Below, one piece after another: positions 24,801-35,874 of a stretch of DNA of 64,000 nucleotides. Below the pieces are notes generated by a model. The model worked only from the letters and a program-made list of their open reading frames with translations, was not told the DNA's origin and did not search any database. A program made the translations under genes and the position numbers. Where the stretch lies: the NCBI GenBank assembly GCA_013365325.1, contig JABVXV010000084.1:62001-126000 (forward strand). The letters are read 5' to 3'. Origin of the DNA: Dipetalonema caudispina. Lineage: Eukaryota; Nematoda; Chromadorea; Rhabditida; Onchocercidae. Within the stretch, counting starts at the first letter, position 1; every line of letters begins with the position of its first letter.

Positions 24801-27800
24801 GTCTTTGCTCCATACAGCTAAAGAATCAAATAATCGAAGATAAAACTTTCGAAGAAAAATAAAACTTAAATCAAATTTCATTTGCTTTTAAAATAAAATT
24901 TTTAATCAAAAAAAAAAAAAAAAAGAAAAACAATATAGATTAGTAGTTTGCAATACCATAATCTATTTCCCTTCATTTTACATTTATAACAAGGCTTTTA
25001 GGAGGAATAATAAAATGAAATTTTATGACTTTTCGATGAAAAATACGATTTGCAATGAGAAATCTATTAAAAGAGAATAAAAATTAGAAGGATAATGGAT
25101 AAATATCAGTAGTTTTATTACCTGACATTATAATAAAAGCTATTGCGGAATTAATTAATTGTAATTTTAGACAAAAAGTGCAATAGTAAGGACAACAATC
25201 TAAGTTATTTCCATATGTAACACAAAATTGTTATCCAAATGATAATCAATATTGAAAAAAAAAAGAAAAAAAAATATGCAAGAAGTTTTTGGCAAACTTT
25301 GTTTACAAATTTAAAATACGATTTAATTTTTTACATCAATACAGAATTGCATACAAGAAGAGATGTACACTTTTAAGTTAAATTGACAATTCAAATGAAA
25401 TTTCTTCGAAACTTTTTTTCTAAAAATCTCTTACTTTTTCTAATATAGCTAACTGCTTCCATTGTTGCCAGTTATTTACTTGTGTTTTCCTTGTATTTCA
25501 ATTCTGTTCTTCTTTGCAGTTCGAATTAATCTTATTATTTTACTGATTGCTTCATCAAAAAATTTCGAATTATCAAAAGATTCCTTTTTTAATACTTATT
25601 TTTTTAAAAGTGATTGGAAATTTTTTTTAAAAATTTCTGTTTATTCAGTGGAATGAAAGAAAGAAATGTTAAATGAAGGAGATGATGACTAATAGTTTTC
25701 AAGAGAAAAAAAAAAAAAACAGGTGTAGAAAAGAAAAATTAAATTGAACACTTTATTCGTTTTATTGATGACTGGTACTAATTAAGCATTATTTGTGAAA
25801 TAACGAATATTTGAATTTTTTGCTTATTTCTTTTGAAAAAAAAAAAAAAAAAAAAACAATTAGAAACCTTTTCCTCTAATTTACTTACTAAATTTCTTTT
25901 TTGTCATCCTTAATTAGAAAAGAAAAAAGATAAGAAAATTTCCTCAAATTTTGAATATTGATCACAGTCCTGCTCAAAGGCAACTCTCCCATCTTTACTA
26001 AATCTAAAATTAAATTAGTGTAATTTAAAAATGAAACATAAAAATCAGCACTTATTTTTTCGCAAAAGCTCAAAAAAAATATATGCTAATTCTTATATTT
26101 CAATTTTAAATAACACTAATTTAATTTTAATTTTTGCATAAATTGATAGAAAAAACAAAACAGTTTACGAAACTTTAGTAGTGAATAACTTTTAAAAAAT
26201 TAAAAAGAATGAAATGATACGAATACATATCATACTGTAACAAATATATTATTATTTGTAGTTAAAGGAAAAAAAAATGAAATAAAAAAATTAATTAACA
26301 ATTAAACAAATAGATAAACATTTAATTACATATGTAAATAAATTACCTCACGTTTAGCACAAATATACCATTGAACAGCACGATTTGATGTACTCATATT
26401 CACATTCATTCATTCATTCATTCATTCAATCCCACTATTAAAATATGTTTATATTTGTTGTTGAATGAATGTATACAACGACAAATTTCCATCTTATTAA
26501 TAAAGAATGTCAAACTTGTAAGAAGAAATAAATGAAGAAGGACAATAATATATAAACTTGTTTTAATAAATGATGCAAATGTTGGAAGAAATAAAATGAC
26601 AATATTCACTAAAATACAATTATAATAAGTCTTTTTCAGCTAAAAGTAAAATAAATTTTGACAAAAGAAATGCGAATTTGAATGAAGGAATACTAATAAT
26701 AAAACCTAATTAAATGATTCATATCAAAATTTTGAAATATTTATCCTCATAAAGATAATTCATAGTTGAAACTATATTTGTATTATTAACCAACGATTTC
26801 TTTTCGTTTTTTTTTTTTTTTTATCTTTCTTTTTGTTAACATATGAAAAATTTATATTTGAAATAGTTTGAATGATTAATTTTTGTTTATTTGTTTGTTC
26901 AATGTATCCTATCATTTCTTATTATTATTATTATTTAAACTTGTAATATCTCTATAATTTTTCAATTGTTTAGCTTTTTAAAATTATTTCATAAAATTAA
27001 TCAAAAATTATCAATCACAACAACATCATGATGTATCAATACTTATCTAACATTCAACGATATTAACAATGAAATGTGTCGATATCCCGATCACTGCATA
27101 ATCTTTGCAATATCTTTACCCATCATTTCATAAAGTAGCAAAAATGGATCTCTTAAACCAGTCAGTAATATTAAATTCTTTGATCATCACCACACAATTA
27201 TCTTTTATCTTTTGTTTTTTTTTTTTTTTTTGTAAAGGATAGATTGCAAATGCAAAGTTGAAAAGATTTTATTTCAGCTAATAAATCTTAAAAATTTTTT
27301 CTGCATTCCTAACACACTTTCTAATTAGTAAAGGTCAGAATGAATACGTCTAGCTGGACTGATAATTAGTCATCTGATAATTAATTATTTCAATCTTTGT
27401 TAAAAAAAAAGGAGTTCATCGAATAGATTCAGACATCTCCTGCTCATTTTAATTAGTTATACTATTTTCCGCTCTTTTGTTCTGGCTTTTAGAACACTTT
27501 TTTTTTTTTACTGAACAGATATTTTGTGAAACCAATCAATCAATTTACTATTTCGATTGATTACCAATGGCGATTCAATGGAAATAGAATTGAAAAGTCA
27601 TCCGTTGAAAAGCAACATTTGTTAAGCATAAGTGATAAGAAATTTCCCTAAGTTGTATCTATAATTAATTACATTCGTCTCAAAGATCTTCCCTAAGCTT
27701 CATCTGTTCCAGTTGCATAATAAATTTGAATAACAGAAACAAACTGTTTTCCAATTACAAAGTTTGAAAGGTCCAATTATTCGTTACATGTCCTCAAAAT

Positions 27801-28330
27801 GTCACTAACAATCTGATTAACAGATTAAATTAATATAAAAATGTTACATTCTTGTCCTTTTCCTTTTTTTTTCTCACTCTTTCTCTCGTCCCTTCTCTCT
27901 ATCTCTCTCCCTTTCTTTTTCCATCTCATGAAGAAATCTGTTATGACGAAATTATGAAACTGGATTTTTCTTTTTAAGTAATCTTCATTTTATTAATTCG
28001 AGAAATTCAATTGAAATGTTAAAAGAAGGAAGGAATAAAGATATAATAATTATCCTAATAATAGATAAGAATATAAAGCATTGATTTCGCCTTTTTTTAA
28101 TTCCTTTTTTATTTATTTTCAAAAAAGTAATCAATTATATAATTCATAAAATTATTCGACAATAAACTAACATTGGTGAAATTTGCTCGTGTGAAAAATG
28201 TCGTGATCCAACGCGATTTCCTTAATAAATTACATAAGAAATTTTGGCGTAAAGTTGTTTTTCGTTCCAAGTCATACTTTTCAAGTCTTGCTGAACCATT
28301 CAAACAACTTGAACTTTGCTTATTACCCAT
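15844..28330 (-). CDS. PSKH1: PSKH1-like serine/threonine protein kinase
   Basis: Calmodulin-kinase-group kinase of the PSKH1 type. Exons, 5' to 3' on the - strand: 28172-28330, 18281-18427, 17897-18031, 17368-17685, 17091-17246, 16739-16915, 15844-15987; 411 aa, all junctions phase 0. The first exon starts MGNKQS: Gly2 with Ser6 fits N-myristoylation, and Cys9 could be palmitoylated, as known for membrane-bound mammalian PSKH1. The kinase domain starts near 89: glycine loop GKGSFSQ (96-102), Lys118 in AVK, Glu130, HRDLKPENL (203-211, Asp205), DFG (226-228) and GTPEYIAPE (245-253). All catalytic residues are present. The C-terminus (365-411) has an Arg/Ser-rich start (TRSSRSIRS) like the PSKH1 tail. 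The block DSRLVCKYEVLAIIGKGSF matches PSKH1 just before the kinase domain. The link of the myristoylation exon to the kinase exons across a 9.7-kb intron is inferred from frame and family, and an alternative first exon exists. Confidence 0.88.
20731..20945. repeat. Diverged tandem repeat with CACTATAAYAAT core
   Basis: Four degenerate copies of a unit resembling GTGTATCACTATAATAATGA begin near 20731, 20785, 20861 and 20917, each followed by GATTATAT-like sequence. Spacing varies from about 55 to 76 bases; an (AT)n/(GT)n microsatellite lies between the second and third copies. Confidence 0.65.
24710..24736. repeat. Poly(T) tract, 27 bases
   Basis: Pure T run inside the long kinase intron; on the transcribed (-) strand it reads as poly(A). 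Confidence 0.9.
26347..26397 (-). CDS. PSKH1: Possible alternative first exon of the kinase
   Basis: On the - strand an ATG at 26397 opens 17 codons (MSTSNRAVQWYICAKRE) that end at a GAG/GTAATT donor in phase 0, exactly the phase needed to join the exon at 18427. An acceptor-like TTTTAATAG lies at 26435-26443 upstream, separated from the ATG by GAAT repeats, so it could be a trans-spliced start. Joining it would give a kinase of about 375 aa lacking the myristoylation signal. No family conservation can be seen in these 17 residues, so a chance open frame is possible. Confidence 0.4.
26402..26428. repeat. (ATTC)n microsatellite
   Basis: About six copies of ATTC lie immediately upstream of the possible alternative kinase start. 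They would form part of its leader if that exon is real. Confidence 0.85.
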
Positions 28331-28373
28331 TCGGAGAGATTGAGGCGAAAAAAAAAAAAGGTACTCACTCTTA

Positions 28374-28384
28374 CTAAAAGAGGT
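28374..28384 (-). promoter_or_regulatory. PSKH1: Candidate spliced-leader acceptor for the myristoylated kinase form
   Basis: On the - strand CTACCTCTTTTAG ends at 28374, 43 bases before ATG 28330. The leader in between contains a T tract of about 12 bases without an AG, so this is the closest usable acceptor. Trans-splicing is inferred. Confidence 0.35.
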
Positions 28385-28393
28385 AGTACTTCG

Positions 28394-28480
28394 TACGTGT
28401 GTATGTACGTGTGTGTCTGTATGTCCGTGTGTGTCTGTCTGTGTATGTCTGTGTCTGTGTGTGTGTGTGTGTGTGTGTGT
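28394..28480. repeat. (TG)n-rich microsatellite
   Basis: Interrupted GTGTGT/TGTCTG repeats ending in a pure (GT)n run at about 28457-28480, just upstream of the kinase first exon. Confidence 0.9.
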
Positions 28481-29049
28481 AACTTCAGAAAATAAATTGC
28501 AGAATCTTCCGAAATCCTCAAAGAAGAATAGACAGAAATTTAGCAGTACAAGTTGGAAAATTCGCAGCAGTAAAATCAGGAAAAGATGACCTTAGCAAGA
28601 AGAAATAATCCATTCGATCTGAAATAAGCAATTCGTTTTTTTTTTTTTCATTCATCTCGAATGTTTTATCATGATAAATGATAAAATAGGTGATAACATG
28701 ATATAATGATAATACAACATTGTTATACAAAATACATATATATAAAGAATTTAGGTAAATTTTTAAATAAAAATTTGATGTAAAGAGATGATAATAAAAT
28801 AGTCTGTTATTTTGATAATAGTGTACATTTATCATTTGTGAAAATTTGAACTAAGAAAAACTTTCAAGGTGTTATTTTAAAGTTTTGTTTATTTCTTTCT
28901 TTCTTTCTTTCTTTTTTTTTTTTTTTCCCAGAAGTGATAAAAATATTAGTAATAATATTTGCTAGTAGTAATAGTATTTTTTTTTTCTTTATTTATCCAA
29001 AAATGATACGAATGATTAGCAACATTAGCAATAATATTAATGGTAATAA

Positions 29050-29059
29050 ATAGTAGTAA

Positions 29060-29094
<35 letters not shown>

Positions 29095-29143
29095 ATAGTA
29101 GTAGCAATAATAGTAATAGTAATAGTAGTAATAGTAATAGTAC
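29050..29143. repeat. (TAG)n trinucleotide array
   Basis: Pure TAG repeats at about 29060-29094 (35 bases), continued by interrupted TAG/TAA units to 29143. Confidence 0.92.
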
Positions 29144-29282
29144 GATTAATGACCAATGATAGTGGAACAGGTTCAAAAGAGATGGATGAATGGGTGGATC
29201 TATGAATAATAATATCGTTTTGATGTCAATAGTAGTGTTGATGATGAGTGATGATATGATGATGTGATATATGGGAAAGATG

Positions 29283-29310
29283 CTACTACTACTACTACTA
29301 CTACTACTAC
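29283..29310. repeat. (CTA)n trinucleotide array
   Basis: Twenty-eight bases of pure CTA repeat, the reverse complement of the (TAG)n array about 190 bases to its left. Confidence 0.92.
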
Positions 29311-29507
29311 ATTGCTGCAAAATGCTGCAACTGTTGATAATGATGATGATGATATTTTGGTGTGAATACTTTGATTTGGCTAAGGCTAAAAGAGAAGGAT
29401 GGGCCATGTACCGAAGAAGATGGGTTGGTTGTTGGGATAAAATAAATGAATAGATGAATGGATGATGATTCTTCTTGAAATTGGGCAAATACAGCATTGA
29501 TATACAG

Positions 29508-29556
29508 ACATACACACATACATACATACATACATACATACATACATACACATACA
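29508..29556. repeat. (CATA)n tetranucleotide array
   Basis: About ten CATA units with CACA interruptions. A reverse-complementary (TATG)n run lies at 29809-29828. Confidence 0.9.
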
Positions 29557-32500
29557 ATGTTCTTTTATGTTTTTGATAATGACAGTTAAAAGAAAAGAGA
29601 GAGAAAAAAAAAAAGCTGTTGATTTTTTGAATTAATTTCTGACGAAGGCAAGCTAATATTTCATTCAATAAATTGAATAAAATAAACACTAACATTGTGA
29701 AATATTTGAAAGTTATTTGAGTGAAAGAAGTTTGGGTAAGTTTTGTTGGGATAATTTTTTAGAAAAAATTACTCAAATAATTTTAAACACTTCAAAATAG
29801 CTCTCTTCATGTATGTATGTATGTATGTTTTTTTTTCCTAGAAATAGTCAAATAATGAATTTTTGGTTGAAAAATTTCTTGTTGATGACAAGAATTTGGA
29901 TTTCGAATATTTGGATCGGATTGGATGGATCATATGATTTAAATGTTATTTTATACGATGTTAGGAATGCAAAAGATTCTTAGGATCAAAAGACGAAATT
30001 AAAATTTATGTTGAAAAACAAAAGTTAAACAGCGTAACAGCTCCTGTTGTTATGCATCCCGAAAAACTACTAAATCATAGTTTTTCTTCTGCGGTTATTA
30101 TCACTACTCAAATCTATTATAATAAAAGCTCATTTTAAAAGTCTCCAAACAACTGACAGAGTAATAGAATAACCGGAAATGCAAAATTTTGAAATGTACC
30201 AAGTGGTTGATCATCTATCGATTAAATGGCAACTTTCCTGAGATAGCGTAATGTATTGGTTATGGGGAAACAAAAAAAAAAAAAAAAAAGGAAAAAGAAA
30301 AGCTTTCTTACTTGTATATTTGTAATTGAATACAAAAAAAAAAAAAAGAAATTATAAATAATTTACAAAATAGTGGATTAATAATTATATTTTCAAAAAT
30401 AATTCGAAATTTGCAAAAATTATAGAAAGAAAAAAAAAGGCTTTTTTGCCATAGCAAAATTAAAATCATATTTTGAATTGAATACAGAAAGATGAGTTAG
30501 ACGTAAATAATCAGTAAATTACTGAATAATAATTCAACATTTTCAAAAATAGTTCGAAATACTATGAAATTGTAGAAATTATCAAAAGGAAAAAATGAGT
30601 AAATATATCTTTGACCTTTCATGCAATGACTGCATGTTTCAGTGAACATTTTGACAGTAATCGAATTTAAAATTTGTTAAATTATTCCTTTGGGGTTTAC
30701 AGAACAGTTGCTTTTAGAAGAAAGCTGAATGGAAGTGTAAGCTGAGGGAAGAGTGAAGCAGTTGAAAATAAGCAATGATGTATTAAATTCTTAATTATTT
30801 CCTGCTAAATATCAAATGTATATTTATAAATATAAATATATTTATTTCATTGCAGTATTTGAAACAAAAGGAATCGAATGGAAATTCTCAAGTTACATTC
30901 ACATTGTAACGCAAAACTTAGCTTAAATTATTTAGCACTTTTTCAGAAATTTTGGTCATTTCTAATATCTATCTACTTTAAGTTTTATATTAGATAAGCA
31001 AATTCAGAAAATTTTGTTTGGAAAGAGACAAGCAAAAAATGATTAATTTTAGGAATTCTTTGATGCAAATTTCATCTTCAAATTTTTCGATGACTAGAAG
31101 TATTACTCAAAAATTCTTTCTTTTCTTTAACTTACTATTTCGAAGTTTGCTGTTTTTTTTAGCAATTTGATCGAAGCTATAGGGACTTAAATCTACGCTG
31201 TCAGTGATTTGCTAATTTAATCTGAGGCTTTTTAAATTTTGCTATCCAAGTTAGTAAGAGAATCAGACAGTAGAACTTTGATCGATAATTGTTAGCCTTC
31301 ATGTGGTCAAGTATAAATTGACATTTCTAAAGTTTGTTATTTCTTATTTCTTCTTGATTAACTAATTAATCCTACCAATCTCTCAAAAAATGCCAAACCG
31401 CTTCGTACTATTTCTTCCCATTATTTATTTAATTTTTCTATCTAGCAATGATATGATCAGATTCTTGTTCCAATTTTCATGATTTTTCCCTTCAATAGTT
31501 TATAATCACAAGGCATTGAATGGATTATGCAATTTTTTTATGCTCATTAATTTGAATTCCTTACTACTATTTAGTAAAGATATCGATTTCAGACCACTGA
31601 ATTTCTCACCTTTTCATTTTCTTCATTCTCGATTTAATCAAAAGCAAAAGTATTGTTATCATTCCTCAATTTCATAAACATTCTGGAAGGACAATTAAAC
31701 TGCTCATGCATTTATTTGATAAATTATTTCTCTATAGCTTTTGAATCTATCATTATTCAGAGAAATTGATGAAGTAAAGAGAAAAAGAAAGTGCAAATTT
31801 AGTTGTAGAAGAAAATTATAGAGTAAATGAACTTCAACAAACTACCTTTTATAATATGACTATCAAAAAAATACAATGAGTTTTGTTGATCGCTTAGTTT
31901 CTTTTTTTTTTTTCTCCTGAAATTTGGTTAGTTAACGTTAAGAAGTAAAAACTGAACGAAAACAGATGATTTACTTGTTTTTGATTTTTCATTTATTAAA
32001 TGAAATAATATGTGATTTTATTTTAAAATCTGTGTAATTTGTTTAAAAATTTGCGTTTAAAGTTAAATTTATTTATGTAGTAAACAATAGAAATTGAAAG
32101 TGATAACCATGTGATAATTAGGGTCAGAAGGTAAGCATAGAATGACAGAGGGGTATGAAATTGTATCATACGAGAAGTTTATTGTAACAAAATGTAGAAG
32201 AATATTTTGATAGGCAGTGTTGAAACTTCTCTCTCTCTCTTTCTCCTTCTCTCCCTGGACTGCCATAAATATTATTACATGTTGTAATTGGTTGATTCAT
32301 AAATATACATTTGAAATCAGGAATTTGAAAGTGGAAGATGATGTGACGAATAGGCACAACAAGCTAAATTTTGATTTTGAGATTTCAAAAACTTTTACAA
32401 ACACATGCATGCAAAATGATAAAAGATCGTAATTTTAAGAATCGAAATAGTAATTCCCAATATTTTGGCATAAAATTTGATAAGAGGAATGGGTTGAATT

Positions 32501-35462
32501 TGAATTTATCTTCATATGGATTTCTGATGAGCCTATGAAAATGGAATTGAATAAGCATTTTGAGTAAATTATAGTTTTATATTAAACATCATCGTAAAAG
32601 GTGTTAAGAATTGAAAATTGAAGACTAACTTTTGCTATGCAAATAAACAAATAAACAAAGCAAAACGATGTAGATAGAATGATACAATGTAAATTGATGA
32701 TCATGTATAATGCTTAACTTATCCTAACAATTTTTCGTATTTCTTGCTTTAACAAACATATTCTTGTGTGAATAGTAGAATGGAAGAGAAAAAAAAAAAA
32801 AAAAAAATAAAGTGAAAAAATAAAAAACTAAGTGCAATTTTTCTACCTAACAATCCGTTTACTCTACTCTTACTACACTTTCAATTTCTACAAGACTATT
32901 TAGCATAAAATGGAAAAGAAGCACGAAAAAAGAACGGAAGAATGAATCATATTTAATTTTCCGCTTTCTTAAAGTAATTCTCAAGGGTACTCTCAAATTT
33001 GTCTGCATAAGATTATACATCAACAATAGATCTCAAGTTATATCGAATTGTCTATCTATATGCAAGTTATCAAATTAACATATATTATTGGAATATACAA
33101 TATTCTTGATCAGGATTCAAACATTCATCCAAATTACTCGAAAATATTGCAGGAATCATGATCCACTAAATGCTTAAAGAATAGCGATAATTTATCAAAG
33201 AAATAGCAATAAAATCATTGTGAAAAAAGAGAGATAAAAAAAAAATTTTTTCCTTTGTATGTGTATAAAACTTATTTAAAGTATGCATGAAAGTTCAATG
33301 ATTAAATAGGTATTTCATAGCACTACAAATGAGAGAGGTAATCATTCATTACCAGAAAAACAATTATTAATGAAAGTGATGACATAAAGAGTAGCTATCT
33401 TTGAGAAAAACATGTCAATCAAAAGATGAAAGTATAAAAAGTATTTGAAAATATAATTCAATTCTTTCTTTTTTTATTTTCTTCTTTCGTTTTTTGAACA
33501 AATAAGAATGATAATTTTTTTTTTTGACCAAATTTTCGAATGGAAATCTCATAGGGAATTTTCCAGCAATGTGAAATTTCTTCCATTTAAGAGCAGTAAA
33601 AATGACAAACTTTTATGCCAATAATTAAAACTTTTCGTATCCTTTTACTGCCTTTTAAGTTGAAATTATGCTTTACTTATTGTATCAAAACTGAATGATC
33701 CACCAAAAAAAAAAAAAAGAATCATATGCTATTCCTAACATTGACAGTATTGTACATCAAAAAAAAAAAAAAAGATACATGCATAAGTAAATTGCTTGAA
33801 ATGATTGGATTCCATTGAAAATTCATGATAGTAAGAAAAAGAAAATTACTGATTGATAAAAAAGTTAGCCTAGTGATAATTCCTTATATTGATTTTGAAA
33901 ATGGAATGACATTTATAAACAGTGACTGGTTGAGGATGAACTGACGAGTGATAGAAATTGCCGATTGATCACCATAACTGGAAAAATTTCTTTTTTTTTT
34001 GGAAACAAAAAAAGAAAAAATATATTTCCTTTTTCGATTGAAGTGCGAAAATGTCAATGTCATGAAAACAATTTCTTTCTACAACCAATAATTTGTATTA
34101 ATTGATTTTACGATCAATGTCATCACGGTGATTATTGTATTATTAAAAGGAAGAATGTCATTGATCTGATTGAAAAGCGCTCGATATAATCTAATTAATG
34201 TTAAAACGTTTTAAAAATTTGAGGATAAAAATGGTCCTCAATAAGTAAGAGGAATTCTTGGTACAAAAAGATGATAGAAAATAATGATGCAAAATATTTT
34301 AAATTCCTTTAAAATACTTCAGCTATTTTAAATTAAAATCACCTATGAAGTAGGAAATATTGAGGAGAAAGAAAGCTTTAATTGTATCTTTAACAAAAAT
34401 AACTGATAAAAAAAAAAAGCCGGTTTTGAGGGAGAGAAAGAGAGAAGAGGGAACAAGAGAAGTATCATAGAAGCGTAAGAACTAATATTTACAAAGGTAA
34501 TTTAGCTAATCGCTAACAATGGTCACTTTGAAGTTTGCGGCATCGCTGAACAGATTTACTAATTTTGAGAGAAGACAAATTACCATTTAATTTTTCGTTC
34601 CATTTAACGAGCAGAATTTAATCCATCTGGCATACGCAAATACTATGCAAACAAATCGTAATGAAGTAAAGAAAATTAATACAGTAATCACTATTATCAT
34701 CCCAACTAAATGCATGAATCGAATGGTAGAGCGAAGTTGATACGGTAACCATTATAATCATTCCTTTACTATCATATCCAAGTGCAATTATAGCTATTAT
34801 TTGTTAGGAATATGAAAGAAAAATATAATTTTAAAAGAATGGCATGGAAATAATTTTGAATTAAATAACAGTATGAAATGATATGTAAACTTTAACAATA
34901 TCAAATAAAAGAAGATGAGATGATAAGCATATATGTATGATAAATACATTATGAAAGCAATGATTGATTGAATTGCTAATCGAATTCATTTAATTATCTT
35001 TATTTCAAATATAGGAAGCTATATATGCATGGTTTTAATTAACTCATTTCTTGTCTCCTAAATGTTAGGTATATTTCAATTTATAAAAAGAATAGGAGTG
35101 TAAAATGTAGATAATAACTGAAAGAATTGATGTAGTAATTTTGTCAGAAAGTTTAAGAAGTTTAAATGTAAATTTTGCTTGAATGTAAATTTTTCTTGTT
35201 ATATCATCCTAATTTATCCAGGAAACTAATCAATATTTCATTAATGATATAATACATTTACGGCCCCTCGGAACCGTATAAAAAATATTTGACTACTCAA
35301 TCGTAAATTACTTCATGAATAAGCATAATTAAATATTCCATTGGGATCTTACAACGAAAACATGACCACTGTATCTGTTATTTAATAATGACTGTAATAT
35401 AGAAATAACTGGATGGTTTGTTACATTGTTCGATCTTCTTATGTTTATTTCAGGTAACTTCC

Positions 35463-35482
35463 CTCTCTCTCTCTCTCTCTCT
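35463..35482. repeat. (CT)n microsatellite
   Basis: About ten CT dinucleotides, followed by a further pyrimidine-rich stretch, roughly 380 bases upstream of the NF-YC leader. Such pyrimidine arrays can act as promoter elements in animals, but nothing here shows that it does. Confidence 0.85.
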
Positions 35483-35831
35483 TTTCCCCTCTCTTTTGCT
35501 CTCTTTAATTTCGCATTCCTTTACGAGATGCTAATTATTATACATAATCTTGTCAATTTTCTTCTTTTATTTAATTCTCAAAAATAATTCAGTTAATTTC
35601 ACATTACCCTCATTTCCAAAGAGAATTAAAAGGAAAAGAAAGAAAAAGAAAGATAGTTTGAAGAGAAGATCTAATTGTTTGAGAGTTGACTAATGAACAT
35701 TGTAAATGGTTATGTATAAATATTATTGGAAAGGATAAGATAAGCAAAAAGATTAATTCAACTTTCCTTGTACTGATAAGAAGCAGTTATCTTTTATCAT
35801 ATATTGACAAAATTTCCGTCCGTACATTTAA

Positions 35832-35841
35832 TAGGTTTCAG
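35832..35841 (+). promoter_or_regulatory. NFYC: Candidate spliced-leader acceptor, NF-YC
   Basis: TAGGTTTCAG ends at 35841, 33 bases before ATG 35875, and no upstream exon is apparent. Confidence 0.4.
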
Positions 35842-35874
35842 TAGTATTCAAAAGTTGCCATTTATTTGGCATCA

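Larger units (their letters stand above)
18428..26346 (-). other. PSKH1: Long kinase intron, first part
   Basis: Nearly 8 kb of intronic sequence with very low coding potential, many poly(A)/poly(T) tracts (for example T27 at 24710-24736) and a diverged tandem repeat at about 20731-20945. I see no gene on either strand. Confidence 0.65.
28385..35831. other. Divergent intergenic region rich in microsatellites
   Basis: Over 7 kb between the kinase (-) and NF-YC (+). It holds the (TG)n, (TAG)n, (CTA)n, (CATA)n, (TTTC)n and (CT)n arrays listed separately and many A/T tracts. The longest open frame, 28946-29695 on -, is a translation of these arrays and is not a gene. I recognise no promoter element. 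Confidence 0.6.

Noticed and set aside
28946..29695. 249-codon open frame on the - strand
   Set aside because: It is a translation of (TAG)n, (CTA)n, (CATA)n and T-rich repeats (poly-Leu, poly-Ser, Tyr-Val-Cys-Met runs) with no splice or domain support.
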